Source of the DNA: Geothrix sp. 21YS21S-2
Lineage (GTDB): Bacteria; Acidobacteriota; Holophagae; Holophagales; Holophagaceae
Reading direction: 5' to 3'
Length of the DNA stretch: 64,000 bases
Assembly (NCBI RefSeq): GCF_030846775.1
Contig: NZ_CP132910.1
Coordinates: 2,762,001-2,826,000 of the forward strand
Numbering within the stretch: the stretch's first letter is position 1; the number at the start of each line of letters is the position of its first letter. The notes beneath the pieces were generated by a model. It ran no database searches, was not told the DNA's origin, and saw nothing but the letters and a program-made list of their open reading frames with translations. Both the position numbers and the translations under genes were made by a program. Shown here piece by piece: positions 9,399-18,401 of this stretch.

Positions 9399-10163
9399 AT
9401 GGCGATGCGCGATCCCGAATCGGCCTGGCAACCCTATTCCGCCTACCCCGGAACGGACGCCGGCGTCCTGGTGTCCCACGGGTTCACCGGCAGCCCCGCC
9501 AGCGTGATCCACCTGGCCCGGCGCCTGGCCGAGGCCGGCTTCAACGTGGAGTGCCCCCGCCTCACGGGACACGGCCTCCACTGGCAGGACCTGGCCACCG
9601 CCACCCGGGAGGACTGGCTGCGGGACCTGCGCGACGCGATGGAGCGCCTCAAGGCCCGGAGCCGCATGGTCTTCGTGACGGGCCTTTCCATGGGGGGGAC
9701 CCTGGCCCTGCGCCTGGCCCAGACGGACCCCGCCATCCGGGGCGTGGCGGTGGTCAACCACGCGCTGGTCTTCGGCAATCCCCTGGTCCCCGTGGCCTTC
9801 CTCCTCAAGCACCTCGTGCGCTCCACCCCCGCCATCGCCTCGGACATCCTGGATTCGGGCATCAGCGAGCCCGGCTGCGACCGCACCCCCACCGCAGGCG
9901 TGGAGCAGGTGTACCGCCTGGCCCGGGAGGTGCGGGCGGACCTGCCCGCGCTCCGCCAGCCCCTGCTGGTCTTCAAGTCCCGGGAGGACCACGTCCTGCC
10001 GGCCCGGAACGCCCCCATCACCCTCCTGGAGGCCGGTTCCGCCGACAAGGAACTGGTGTGGCTGGAGCATTCCTACCACGTGGCCACCATGGACCACGAC
10101 AAGGAACTCATCGCAGACAAGTGCATCGCCTTCTTCACCCGCCTTTCCCGGGAGGAACCATGA
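9399..10163 (+). CDS. Alpha/beta hydrolase, carboxylesterase-like
   Basis: A cytoplasmic hydrolase of 254 residues resembling the Est30/monoacylglycerol-lipase group. The oxyanion motif HGFTGSP lies near residue 27. The nucleophile elbow is GLSMGG, the acid is in SREDHVLP and the histidine is in EHSYHV, so the catalytic triad is complete. A TTG at 9387 extends the frame by four codons, but the ATG at 9399 follows a GAGG; the ATG at 9405 is also possible. The stop overlaps the next start by ATGA, so it is translationally coupled to the YtfJ-like gene. Confidence 0.88.
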   Translation: MAMRDPESAWQPYSAYPGTDAGVLVSHGFTGSPASVIHLARRLAEAGFNVECPRLTGHGLHWQDLATATREDWLRDLRDAMERLKARSRMVFVTGLSMGGTLALRLAQTDPAIRGVAVVNHALVFGNPLVPVAFLLKHLVRSTPAIASDILDSGISEPGCDRTPTAGVEQVYRLAREVRADLPALRQPLLVFKSREDHVLPARNAPITLLEAGSADKELVWLEHSYHVATMDHDKELIADKCIAFFTRLSREEP

Positions 10164-10714
10164 TCCGCAAGGCCGCCATCGCCCTCCTCGCACTCGGTCC
10201 CGCCCTGGCTGGGATCACCGTCGGCCAGAAGCTCCCCGAAGCCGAAGTGGCCGACAAGGGCGTCATGGTCCTGGACGGCAGGTCCATCGCCTATCGCCCC
10301 TGGAAGGCCTCGGAAACCAACGGCCGGATCCGCACCCTCTACCACCTCGCCGCCCGCATGGGCATCGACGACATCAACAAGCCGTACATCGACGCCCTCA
10401 TCGCCGCCAGGCTCCCCGAGACGCTTCCGGACAGCCCCTACAAGACCATCACGGTCCTGAACCTCTCCGAGGCCAACTGGGTCACCCACGGCGTCGGGGT
10501 CGGCCGCCTCGAGAAGAACCAGAGGGACACGCCCTACGCCATCTTCGTGGCCGACGAGAAGGGCGCCGCCAGGGCCGCCTGGGGCCTGCTGCCGGGGCAG
10601 TCGGCGGTCATCGTGCTGGACCGGGACGGGACGGTGCTCTTCTTCAAGGAAGGGAAGCTTTCGCCCGAGGAGATCCGGAAGGCCGTGGGACTCATCCAGG
10701 ACAGGCTGAAATAG
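10160..10714 (+). CDS. ytfJ: YtfJ-family periplasmic protein
   Basis: The 184-residue protein has an N-terminal signal (MIRKAAIALLALGPALAG). A thioredoxin-fold-like domain of the YtfJ family follows, including the GQKLPEAEVADKG opening, KTITVLNLSEANW and the terminal strand SAVIVLDRDGTVLFFKEG. No CxxC is present, so it is not a redox-active thioredoxin. The ATG overlaps the esterase stop, and GGAGG lies four bases before it. The gene ends three bases before the convergent DUF2804 gene. The biochemical role of the family is not established. Confidence 0.82.
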   Translation: MIRKAAIALLALGPALAGITVGQKLPEAEVADKGVMVLDGRSIAYRPWKASETNGRIRTLYHLAARMGIDDINKPYIDALIAARLPETLPDSPYKTITVLNLSEANWVTHGVGVGRLEKNQRDTPYAIFVADEKGAARAAWGLLPGQSAVIVLDRDGTVLFFKEGKLSPEEIRKAVGLIQDRLK

Positions 10715-10717
10715 GGC

Positions 10718-11740
10718 TCACCATACGGAGAGGTGGATCTCCGCCACCCCCCGCATGCGGTCCAGCCGCACCGAGCGCCCGCCGGGGTCCCGCAGCCACC
10801 CGGTGTACTCCCCGAAGAACTGCCGGAAATTCACCTTCAGGAAGGGCACCCGGGTCCGCTCCCCCCGCTCCCCCAGCGGCCGGAACCGCAGGTCCACCTG
10901 GCCGTCCTCGGTGAAGACGCGCCAGTCCTCCCCCCGCGGGTCCGCGGGGTCGTAGTCGAAGACCACCTGGGCCAGGCGGATCCGCTTGGCGCCCACCCAG
11001 AAGGCGTTCTCGGGGTAGAAGGACTCGTTCACCAGGGCGGCGAAATTGGCGCCCACCGGGGTGCCGTCCGGCAGGATCCCGGCCAGGGCCGACCAGAGCC
11101 AGTTGCTGTGGCGGTTGAAGAAGCCGGCTGACCAGTCGTACACGGCGGCCGCCTGGGCGAGGGGGCCCGCCCGCTCGACGCCGTCGAAGGTCACCGACAG
11201 GGCCTCCGGCAGGAGGGGGGCGCACTTCTCGGTGAAGGTGAAGCGGTTGGGGTCCCCGCAGCTGGGGTTCACCACCCGAAGGGGCTTGTTCGCGAAGCCG
11301 TAGGGGAACCGGCCGCTCACGGCCAGGCGCTTCCCGAAGCGGGCCTCCACCTCCAGCCGCTCCCGGCTGTGGGACTTGGCCAGATCGAGGCTGCAGCTGC
11401 GGCTCCGGTAGCGGATGGCGCCCTCGTCGGGGTCCAGGGGGAAGTCCAGGCGGCCCGGGAGGTCCTTCACGGTGTGCTCCCAGAAGTCCCCGGTGCGGAA
11501 ATCGAAGAAGAAGCCGAAGACGTTGGCCACGTAGCCCAGGCGCACGGCTGCCAGGCCCGCCAGGCAGCCGTCCCCCAGGATGCCCAGGTAGCTGAAGGCC
11601 CCCAGGGCCATGCGCCTTCGCAGCCGGCCCGCCCTGCGCCCGAAGAAGGTCCGCAGGGGGAAGGCCTCGTGGTTGAAGTCGACCGGCCCGTCCAGGCAGC
11701 CGTAGCCGACCTTCCCGTTCTCCCCGATGAGCGTGTGCAT
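10718..11740 (-). CDS. DUF2804 domain protein
   Basis: The 340-residue soluble protein matches the DUF2804 family in layout: an N-terminal GYGCLDGPVDFN, a central strand-rich part with SCSLDLAKSH, and a C-terminal YTGWLRDPGG near the end. Members look like lipocalin-type barrels with no proven activity. No signal peptide or membrane helix is seen. Its start faces the GntR operon, so the 117 bases between 11741 and 11857 hold promoters for both directions. A link to lipid or glycerol metabolism would be inference from that neighbourhood only. Confidence 0.78.
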   Translation of the reverse strand: MHTLIGENGKVGYGCLDGPVDFNHEAFPLRTFFGRRAGRLRRRMALGAFSYLGILGDGCLAGLAAVRLGYVANVFGFFFDFRTGDFWEHTVKDLPGRLDFPLDPDEGAIRYRSRSCSLDLAKSHSRERLEVEARFGKRLAVSGRFPYGFANKPLRVVNPSCGDPNRFTFTEKCAPLLPEALSVTFDGVERAGPLAQAAAVYDWSAGFFNRHSNWLWSALAGILPDGTPVGANFAALVNESFYPENAFWVGAKRIRLAQVVFDYDPADPRGEDWRVFTEDGQVDLRFRPLGERGERTRVPFLKVNFRQFFGEYTGWLRDPGGRSVRLDRMRGVAEIHLSVW

Positions 11741-11785
11741 GACGGACCCTTTTCCCCCAGTCTACGCCGCGCCCGTGGAATTCCA

Positions 11786-11813
11786 TTGACTGTTTCAGGG
11801 AAGGGATTAACTT
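11786..11813 (+). promoter_or_regulatory. Putative promoter of the GntR operon
   Basis: TTGACT (11786-11791) and TAACTT (11808-11813) are 16 bases apart, about 45 bases before the gntR-type ATG. The -10 box overlaps the left operator arm described at 11810, which is the expected geometry for repression. Confidence 0.5.
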
Positions 11814-11840
11814 GTCTATACAAGTGTTGTCCGTACAAGT
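11810..11840. promoter_or_regulatory. Tandem GntR/HutC-type operator
   Basis: ACTTGT-CTAT-ACAAGT (11810-11825) has perfect six-base arms and contains GTCTATAC, which matches the GTnTAnAC core of GntR/HutC operators. A weaker copy, TTGT-CCGT-ACAA (11827-11838), is centred 15 bases downstream. Together they span the -10 box to the early leader, so the adjacent GntR protein probably represses its own operon. Confidence 0.65.
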
Positions 11841-11857
11841 TGCAGGGAGCCGCCGCC

Positions 11858-12592
11858 ATGATCAGGAAGACCCTCGCCGCCAGCATCCGGGACGCCCTCC
11901 GGGCCCGGATCGCCGACGGCGTCTGGGAGGACCGCCTCCCCTCCGAGCCCGAGCTGGTCAAGCTCTTCGAGGCCAGCCGGGAGACCGTGCGCAAGGCCCT
12001 GGGGATGCTGGAGGCCGAGGGCCTCATCTACCGCATGCACGGCAAGGGCACCTTCGTGGAGGCGCCCATGAGCTTCAACCCGCTCTCGGGCACCCTCTCC
12101 ATCACGGAGGAGCTGGCCCGCACCCGCCACCCGGTGCGCAACACCGTCCTGGAGTCGGGCTGGATCGCCCCGGACCGCATCTCCTCCCCCTTTCTCCGGA
12201 GCTTCTTCGAGGGGGCCCCGCGGGTCTTCCAGGTCAAGCGCCTCCGCCTGGTGCGCAGCGACGTGCTGGCCGTGGAGACTTCGTACTTCCGGGAGGGGGA
12301 CTTCCCCGGCATCGAGACGGCGGATTTCTCCGGTTCCCTCCACGGGCTCATGAGCGGACGCTTCGGCCTGGCCCCTGACAGGGTGCGCAACCGGTTCCAT
12401 GCCCTGGACTTCCGCATCAAGGAGGAGCGGGAGGCCGCCCGGGCCCTGGGCAGCCGCCAGGCCATCCGGGTGGAACGGGCCCTGGTGCTGAAACGGGAGG
12501 TCTACTACGCGGTGAGCTTCACCCTGCGCACGGACCTCCATCCGCTGGAGTTCATCCAGCTGCCCGGCAGGACCGGGGAGGGGGTGCTGTGA
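11858..12592 (+). CDS. GntR family transcriptional regulator (HutC/UTRA type)
   Basis: A 244-residue repressor-type protein. The N-terminal winged helix (residues 5-70) contains the family signatures RLPSEPELVKLFEASRETVRKAL and GLIYRMHGKGTFV. The remainder is a UTRA-like effector domain with FQVKRLRLVRSDVLAVETSYF. The frame is open far upstream, but the ATG at 11858 follows CAGGGAGC and opens directly into the DNA-binding domain. It is the first gene of a tightly overlapping operon (GTGA overlap with the dehydrogenase) and carries two operator-like sites just upstream, so autoregulation is likely. The effector is unknown; a phosphorylated polyol or sugar would suit the pathway. Confidence 0.88.
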   Translation: MIRKTLAASIRDALRARIADGVWEDRLPSEPELVKLFEASRETVRKALGMLEAEGLIYRMHGKGTFVEAPMSFNPLSGTLSITEELARTRHPVRNTVLESGWIAPDRISSPFLRSFFEGAPRVFQVKRLRLVRSDVLAVETSYFREGDFPGIETADFSGSLHGLMSGRFGLAPDRVRNRFHALDFRIKEEREAARALGSRQAIRVERALVLKREVYYAVSFTLRTDLHPLEFIQLPGRTGEGVL

Positions 12593-14289
12593 GCCGCGGC
12601 GACGATTTCCACACCGCGGGCACGGGCCTGGCCTGGTCCGCCCTCGAGCGCCCCGGCGCCCTGGACCGGGCCGCCAGCCTGGACTTCGACCTGGTCATCA
12701 TCGGCGGCGGCATCACCGGGGCCGGCATCGCCCGGGAGGCCGCGCTCCGGGGGATCACCTTCCTCCTGGTGGACAAGGAGGACTTCGCCTTCGGCACCTC
12801 CTCGCGCTCCTCCAAGCTGGTGCACGGGGGCATGCGCTACCTGGCCCAGAAGGAGTGGAAGCTGGTGCGCGAGTCCACGACGGAGCGGAACTGGCTCCTG
12901 GCGGCCCTGCCCAACCTGGTGCGGCCCCTGGGCTTCCACTACTGCGCCTACCTCGGCAGCAAGGACAGCCCGGGCCGCGTGAAGGCCGCGCTCCGCCTCT
13001 ACGACCTCCTCTCCAACGCCTTCTCCCGCTACCGCATCCCCCGCCACCGGATCCTCACGCCGGCCCAGCTGAACGAGCGCGAGCCCGGCGTGCGTTCCGA
13101 GGGCATGGTCCTCGCCGGCCTCTACTACGACGCCAACGTGGACGACGCCCGGCTCGTGGTGGAAGTGCTCAAGGAAGCCCGGGACTTCAGCGGGGGGCGC
13201 TCGGTGGCCCTGAACTACGCCGAGGCCGCGGGCATCCTCGTGGAGGACGGGAGGGTCCGGGGCGTCGAGATCCGTGACCGCCTCTCGGACCGCGCCTTCA
13301 CCGTGAAGGCCGGCTGCGTGGTGAACGCCACCGGGGTCTGGACGGGAGAGCTCGCGGGCCCCGAGATCCGGCCCACCAAGGGCGTGCACCTGGCCATCCC
13401 CAACGCGCGCCTGGGCAACCGGGAGGCCTTCATCCTCCGTTCCCTGGACGACGGGCGGAACTTCTTCGTGCTGCGCCGGGGCGACATCAGCCTCATCGGC
13501 ACCACCGACACCGACTACCAGGGACCCCTGGACGCGCCCTTCTGCACGAAGGAGGACGCGGACTACCTCCTGCGCACCGTCAACATCCGCTTCCCCGGGG
13601 CGAACATCACGTACGACGACATCCTCTCCACCTACGCCGGCATCCGGCCCCTGGTGAAGGACGGGGGCGCCACCGCCTCCGCCGTGAGCCGCCGGCACGT
13701 CATACGGGATCCCGGCACGGGCCTGGTGGCCATCGCCGGGGGCAAGCTCACCACCTTCCGGGTCATGGGCTGGGACGTGCTGAGCCACTGCTCCCGCCAG
13801 GGCTACCTCCGCCCCCTCAAGGGCCGGGAGAGGCACCGGAACTTCTCGCGCCGCCCCCTGAAGGCGGGCGTCACCTGGGAGGCCTTCGGGAAGGTCCTGG
13901 CCGGCCTGGGGCTGGAGGGCCTCCTGCCCGAGGCCACCCTGCGCCACCTCCACCAGCAGTACGGCCACGGCGCCGTGGCTATCCTCGCCGAGGTCAAGGC
14001 GGACCCGCCCTCCGGGCTGCCCCTGCTGGAGGGCCACCCCTTCTGCGAAGCCGAGCTGCGCCACATCCTGGCCTTCGAGAACGCCCCCACCCTCATGGAC
14101 CTGATGCTGCGCCGCACCGAGATGCAGCTCACCGTCTCCCACCGCCTCCAGGAGGCCCTCGCCTCCAGGGTTGCGGCGGTGGCGGGAAGCTTCTACGGTT
14201 GGGACGAACCCCGCACGCAACGAGAGATCGCGACCTACCTGGACTACATCCGGAAAACCATCTTCTTCCAGCAGGCAGCCCATGGATGA
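12589..14289 (+). CDS. glpD: Glycerol-3-phosphate dehydrogenase/oxidase family flavoprotein
   Basis: A 566-residue GlpD/GlpA-type FAD enzyme that would oxidise glycerol 3-phosphate to dihydroxyacetone phosphate and pass electrons to quinone. Visible are the FAD-binding GGGITGAG near residue 39, the family motif SSRSSKLVHGGMRYL, VNATGVWTGE, GTTDTDYQG and AGGKLTTFR. The C-terminal domain is longer than in minimal family members. The GTG start overlaps the regulator stop by four bases, and the stop overlaps the kinase start by eight. The company of an FGGY kinase and an alkyl-DHAP-synthase-like protein leaves open a related polyol phosphate as the true substrate. Confidence 0.88.
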   Translation: MSRGDDFHTAGTGLAWSALERPGALDRAASLDFDLVIIGGGITGAGIAREAALRGITFLLVDKEDFAFGTSSRSSKLVHGGMRYLAQKEWKLVRESTTERNWLLAALPNLVRPLGFHYCAYLGSKDSPGRVKAALRLYDLLSNAFSRYRIPRHRILTPAQLNEREPGVRSEGMVLAGLYYDANVDDARLVVEVLKEARDFSGGRSVALNYAEAAGILVEDGRVRGVEIRDRLSDRAFTVKAGCVVNATGVWTGELAGPEIRPTKGVHLAIPNARLGNREAFILRSLDDGRNFFVLRRGDISLIGTTDTDYQGPLDAPFCTKEDADYLLRTVNIRFPGANITYDDILSTYAGIRPLVKDGGATASAVSRRHVIRDPGTGLVAIAGGKLTTFRVMGWDVLSHCSRQGYLRPLKGRERHRNFSRRPLKAGVTWEAFGKVLAGLGLEGLLPEATLRHLHQQYGHGAVAILAEVKADPPSGLPLLEGHPFCEAELRHILAFENAPTLMDLMLRRTEMQLTVSHRLQEALASRVAAVAGSFYGWDEPRTQREIATYLDYIRKTIFFQQAAHG

Positions 14290-15847
14290 AACGCTTCTGG
14301 CCCTGGATTGCGGAACGCAGAGCCTCAGGGCCATGCTCTTCGCCAAGGACGGCACCCTCCTGCACAAGGTGAAGATCGAGTACGAGCCCTACACGAGCCC
14401 CCGCCCCGGCTGGGCCGAGCAGGACGCCGAGCTCTACTGGAAGAGCCTCTGCGAGGCCGTGGGCACCCTGAAGCTGGAGGCCCGGGAGGCCTTCGACGCC
14501 GTGCGCGGCGTGGGGGTCACCACCCAGCGGGACACCATGGTCTTCCTGGACCGGCAGGGCCTCCCCCTGCGCCCGGCCATCACCTGGCTGGACACCCGCA
14601 AGGCCCGCTCGGTCTACCGGCCCATCTGGTTCAAGCGCCTGGCCTTCTGGGCCGTGGGCATGCTGGAGGCGGTCCAGAAGACCCAGAAGGAGTGCCGGGC
14701 AAGCTGGGTGCGCCAGGAGCAGCCGGACATCTGGGCCCGAACCACCAAGGTCCTCCAGGTCTCGGGTTTCCTGAACCACCGGCTCACCGGCGCCTACCGG
14801 GACTCCGTGGCCAACCAGATCGGCCATATCCCTTTCAACTACAAGAAGATGCGCTGGGCCCGCAAGGGCGAGCTGCCCTACCTCCTCTTCCCCATCGAGC
14901 GCGCCCTGCTCCCGGAGCTCCTGCCCGCGGGTTCCCTGCTGGGCACGGTGACGGCCGGCGCCGCCCGGGCCACGGGCCTTCCCGAGGGCCTCCCCGTCGT
15001 CGCCTGCGCCTCCGACAAGGGCGCCGAGACCGTCGGCATCGGCTGCGTCGGGGAAACCATGGCCAGCCTCTCGCTGGGCACGACCGCCACGGTCCAGACC
15101 AGCAGCCCGCGCTACTTCGAGCCGGTGGCCTTCATGCCCCCCTACCCCGCCGCCATGGCCGGGCACTACAACCCCGAGGTGGAGATCTTCCGGGGCTACT
15201 GGATGATCTCCTGGTTCAAGCGGGAGCTGGCGCCGGTGGAAGTGAGCGAGGCCGCCGAGGCCGGGGTCCCCCCGGAAGTGATCCTCGACCGGTTCCTGCG
15301 GGAGGTGCCCGCGGGGTCCATGGGCCTGATCACGCTGCCCCACTGGGGCCCCAGCCTCAAGCTGCCCTGGACCAAGGGCGCCATGGTGGGCTTCGGGGAC
15401 GTCCACACCCGCGGCTACATCTACCGGTCCTTCCTGGAGGGCCTGGCCTTCGGCCTGCGGGAGGGCCTGGAGCGGATCGAGAGGGCCGGGGGCAGGCGGA
15501 TCACCCGCATCGGCATCTCCGGCGGCGCCACCCAGTCCGGGGAGATCTGCCAGCTCACCGCCGACATCCTCGGCCGGGAGCTCACCTCGGGCGAGACCTT
15601 CGAGACCGCGGGCCTGGGCGCCGCGGCCATCACCGCCGTGGGCGTGGGCCTCTACCCGACCCTGCCCGACGCGGTGGCCGCCATGGTCCGCCACGGCCAC
15701 GTCTACCGCCCCCGGCCCGCCGAGGCCGCGCTCTACGACAGGCTGTACCGGAGGGTCTACCGGAAGCTCTACGCCCGGCTCAAGCCCCTGTACCAGGAGA
15801 TCCGGTCCATCGTGAACTATCCGGCGAGGGCCTCCGATGAAGACTGA
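14282..15847 (+). CDS. FGGY-family carbohydrate kinase
   Basis: A 521-residue ATP-dependent kinase of the FGGY family. The N-terminal phosphate loop is LALDCGTQSLRAML, followed by GVTTQRDTMVFLD, ITWLDTRKA and a C-terminal FGGY-like signature around GISGGATQSGEICQL. It resembles xylulose/glycerol kinases in fold, but its substrate loop is not obviously that of GlpK, so I give no symbol. It would phosphorylate a polyol or ketose that feeds the preceding dehydrogenase. It overlaps the genes on both sides (8 and 11 bases), which implies translational coupling. Confidence 0.88.
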   Translation: MDETLLALDCGTQSLRAMLFAKDGTLLHKVKIEYEPYTSPRPGWAEQDAELYWKSLCEAVGTLKLEAREAFDAVRGVGVTTQRDTMVFLDRQGLPLRPAITWLDTRKARSVYRPIWFKRLAFWAVGMLEAVQKTQKECRASWVRQEQPDIWARTTKVLQVSGFLNHRLTGAYRDSVANQIGHIPFNYKKMRWARKGELPYLLFPIERALLPELLPAGSLLGTVTAGAARATGLPEGLPVVACASDKGAETVGIGCVGETMASLSLGTTATVQTSSPRYFEPVAFMPPYPAAMAGHYNPEVEIFRGYWMISWFKRELAPVEVSEAAEAGVPPEVILDRFLREVPAGSMGLITLPHWGPSLKLPWTKGAMVGFGDVHTRGYIYRSFLEGLAFGLREGLERIERAGGRRITRIGISGGATQSGEICQLTADILGRELTSGETFETAGLGAAAITAVGVGLYPTLPDAVAAMVRHGHVYRPRPAEAALYDRLYRRVYRKLYARLKPLYQEIRSIVNYPARASDED

Positions 15848-17543
15848 TCCCCAGCCCCCCTGGATCCACGAGGCGCCCCCCCCGGGCTCCTGGCGCTCCC
15901 TGCTCAAGTGGGGCGCCCCGGGGGAATTCAAGCACCCCAACCCCCGGCTCTTCGGCCTCATGAAGACGACCTTCGGCATGTGCGACGCGGACTTCCGGGC
16001 CCCGGGCCGCACCGGGGAGGGCCGGGTGGACCTGGACCCCCCCTGCGGGCTCGCCGCCGGCGACCTCGAGGCCTTCCGGGCCCTCCTGGGGGCAGGCGGC
16101 GTCGCCACGGACGGCCTCGCCCGGCTCCGGGCCGCCTACGGCAAGACCATGCTCGACCTCCTGCGCCTTCGGGAGGGCATCGCCGAGAACCTCCCGGACG
16201 CCGTGCTCTTCCCCCGCAACCGCCACGACGTGGCCCGCATCGTGGAGCTCTGCGCGGGCCGCGGCATCGCCGTGACGGCCCGGGGCGGCGGGTCCTCGGT
16301 GACCCGGGGGCTGGAGTGCCCCCGCGGCGGGGTCTCCCTGGACCTCACCCGGCACATGCACAAGGTCGTCGCCTTCAGCGAGACCGACCAGACCGTCACC
16401 GTCGAGGCCGGCATGTACGGCCCCGAGCTGGAGAAGCTCCTCAACGGCGCGCCCGGGCTCTTCGGCGCCACCCGGCGTTACACCTGCGGCCACTTCCCCC
16501 AGTCCTTCGAGTTCTCCACCGTGGGCGGCTGGGCCGTGACCCGGGGCGCCGGGCAGAACTCCACCTACTACGGCAAGATCGAGGATCTGGTGCTGGCCCA
16601 GGAGTGCGTCACTCCCGCCGGCGTCCTGCGCACCGCCTGCCACCCCGCCGCGGCCACCGGCCCCGACCTGGACCAGCTGCTCCTGGGCAGCGAGGGCGCC
16701 TTCGGGATCGTCACGGAGGTCACCCTGCGCGTCTTCCGGCTCCTGCCGGAGAACCGCCTCCGCTTCGGCTACATGTTCCCGGACTGGCCCGGCGCCTGCC
16801 GGGCCGTGCGGGAGATCCTCCAGTGCGAGGCCGGGTTCCCCTCCGTCTTCCGCCTGTCGGACCCGGAGGAGACCGACGTCGCCCTCAAGCTCTACGGGGT
16901 GGAGAGCCCGGCGGCCAACGCCCTGCTGGGCCTGTGGGGCCTGCGCCCCGGGAAGCGCTGCCTCCTGCTGGGCTCCACCGACGGGGAGCGGGGCTACGCT
17001 CGCAACGTCCGCAGGGCCGTGGGGCGCATCGCCAGGCGCTTCGGCGCCCTGCCCACCACCGGCCTGGTGACCCGGGCCTGGGAGCACGGGCGGTTCCGGG
17101 ACCCCTACCTGCGGGAGGACCTCCAGGACTTCGGCATCATGACCGACACCCTGGAGTGCTCGGTCACCTGGGACAGCCTGGAGCGGGTGCACCGGGAGGT
17201 GCGCGCCTTCTGCAAGGCGCGGCCCGGCACCCTCTGCATGACCCACATGTCCCACTGCTATCCCCAGGGGGCGAACCTCTACTTCATCTTCATCACCCGC
17301 ATGGACGCCATCCCCGACTACCTGGCCTACCAGGCCGGGATCCTGGACGCCATCCGCGCCCAGGGCGCGGCCCTCAGCCACCACCACGGCATCGGGCGCA
17401 TGACGGCGCCCTGGCTGGAGGGCCAGCTGGGACCCGCGCACATGGACCTCCTGCGCGCCATCAAGCGCCACTGCGACCCCGGGGGCATCCTGAACCCCGG
17501 AGGCACCCTGGGCCTGGACCTCCCGGAGGACCAGCGGCGGTAG
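15837..17543 (+). CDS. Alkyldihydroxyacetonephosphate synthase-like FAD-binding oxidoreductase
   Basis: A 568-residue vanillyl-alcohol-oxidase-type flavoprotein. The FAD-binding part is at residues 120-290 (ARGGGSSVTRG). The highly conserved AGPS block CGHFPQSFEFSTVGG...TRGAGQNSTYYGKIEDLV follows. The active-site histidine run HHHGIGRM lies near the C-terminus. In eukaryotes this family exchanges the acyl chain of acyl-DHAP for a fatty alcohol to start ether lipids; bacterial homologues are mostly uncharacterised. The ATG overlaps the kinase stop by 11 bases. Its place beside a G3P dehydrogenase and a kinase is consistent with DHAP-linked chemistry. Confidence 0.85.
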   Translation: MKTDPQPPWIHEAPPPGSWRSLLKWGAPGEFKHPNPRLFGLMKTTFGMCDADFRAPGRTGEGRVDLDPPCGLAAGDLEAFRALLGAGGVATDGLARLRAAYGKTMLDLLRLREGIAENLPDAVLFPRNRHDVARIVELCAGRGIAVTARGGGSSVTRGLECPRGGVSLDLTRHMHKVVAFSETDQTVTVEAGMYGPELEKLLNGAPGLFGATRRYTCGHFPQSFEFSTVGGWAVTRGAGQNSTYYGKIEDLVLAQECVTPAGVLRTACHPAAATGPDLDQLLLGSEGAFGIVTEVTLRVFRLLPENRLRFGYMFPDWPGACRAVREILQCEAGFPSVFRLSDPEETDVALKLYGVESPAANALLGLWGLRPGKRCLLLGSTDGERGYARNVRRAVGRIARRFGALPTTGLVTRAWEHGRFRDPYLREDLQDFGIMTDTLECSVTWDSLERVHREVRAFCKARPGTLCMTHMSHCYPQGANLYFIFITRMDAIPDYLAYQAGILDAIRAQGAALSHHHGIGRMTAPWLEGQLGPAHMDLLRAIKRHCDPGGILNPGGTLGLDLPEDQRR

Positions 17544-17553
17544 ACTGCTTCCC

Positions 17554-18312
17554 ATGTGGAACCCCGCCGGCTACCTCCGCTTCGAGCAGGAACGCACCCG
17601 CCCCTCCCGGGACCTCTGCGCGCGCATTCCCGCCGCGGCCCCCGCTTCCGTCCTGGACACGGGCTGCGGCCCCGGGAACAGCACCCAGGTCCTGCGGGAG
17701 CGCTGGCCCGGCGCCCGGGTCACGGGCATGGACAACTCCCCCGAGATGATCGCCGCCGCCCGGAGGAACGATCCGGAAGGCGACTGGGTCCTCGCGGACC
17801 TGGCGGACTTCGGGGGAGGACCCTACGACGTGGTCTTCTCCAACGCCGTCCTGCAGTGGCTTCCGGACCACCACCTGCTCCTGCCCCGCCTCATGGACCT
17901 GGTGGCCAGGGGCGGCCACCTGGCGGTGCAGATGCCCACCGGCAAGGATTCCCCCGCGCGCCTGGCCATGGAGAAGGCCGCCGCGCACCCGCGGTTCGCG
18001 GGGCGCCTGCCCGGGGCCGAGCCGACGCTCACCTTCAAGGACCCCGGCTTCTACTACGACCTCCTGGCCCCCCTGGCCACGCAGGTGGACCTCTGGGAGA
18101 CCACCTACCACCACGTCCTGCCCGGCCACGAGGCCGTGGTGAAGTGGTTCGAGACCACCGGCATGCGCCCCTACCTGGAGCGCCTGGAGCCCGGGGACCA
18201 GGCCTTCTTCAAGGAGCTGGTCCTCGAGGGCGTCCGGGAGGCCTTCCCCCTGAGCCGGGACGGGAACCTGCTCATGCCCTTTTTGCGGCTGTTCTTCGTG
18301 GTCCAGAAATAA
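17554..18312 (+). CDS. SAM-dependent methyltransferase, trans-aconitate methyltransferase-like
   Basis: The 252-residue class I methyltransferase has motif I VLDTGCGPGNS near residue 32, the acidic post-strand residue in GMDNSPEMI, and FSNAVLQWLPDH. The last resembles the SNAALQWVPDH element of Tam-type (trans-aconitate 2-methyltransferase) proteins, as do the C-terminal features. The gene starts ten bases after the flavoprotein stop and is probably the last gene of the GntR operon. The natural acceptor is uncertain; a role in repairing trans-aconitate is known for E. coli Tam, but the operon does not suggest citrate chemistry. Confidence 0.82.
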   Translation: MWNPAGYLRFEQERTRPSRDLCARIPAAAPASVLDTGCGPGNSTQVLRERWPGARVTGMDNSPEMIAAARRNDPEGDWVLADLADFGGGPYDVVFSNAVLQWLPDHHLLLPRLMDLVARGGHLAVQMPTGKDSPARLAMEKAAAHPRFAGRLPGAEPTLTFKDPGFYYDLLAPLATQVDLWETTYHHVLPGHEAVVKWFETTGMRPYLERLEPGDQAFFKELVLEGVREAFPLSRDGNLLMPFLRLFFVVQK

Positions 18313-18401
18313 GACCTATTCATCGTCAAAATAGAATATGAAATGAGGGATGTTAGTTTTTTTCAAAATTGATGTTTGCACATGCAATAACCTGCGGGTA
18401 G

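Noticed and set aside
12505-14367. Long minus-strand open frame opposite the GlpD-like gene
   Set aside because: Codon composition and absence of motifs mark it as an antisense shadow. The same holds for the long antisense frames at 14129-17555, 18535-21717, 42865-45885 and 47874-49646.
14282-15847. Naming the FGGY kinase glycerol kinase (glpK)
   Set aside because: The neighbour is GlpD-like, but the substrate region does not clearly match GlpK, so only the family is stated.
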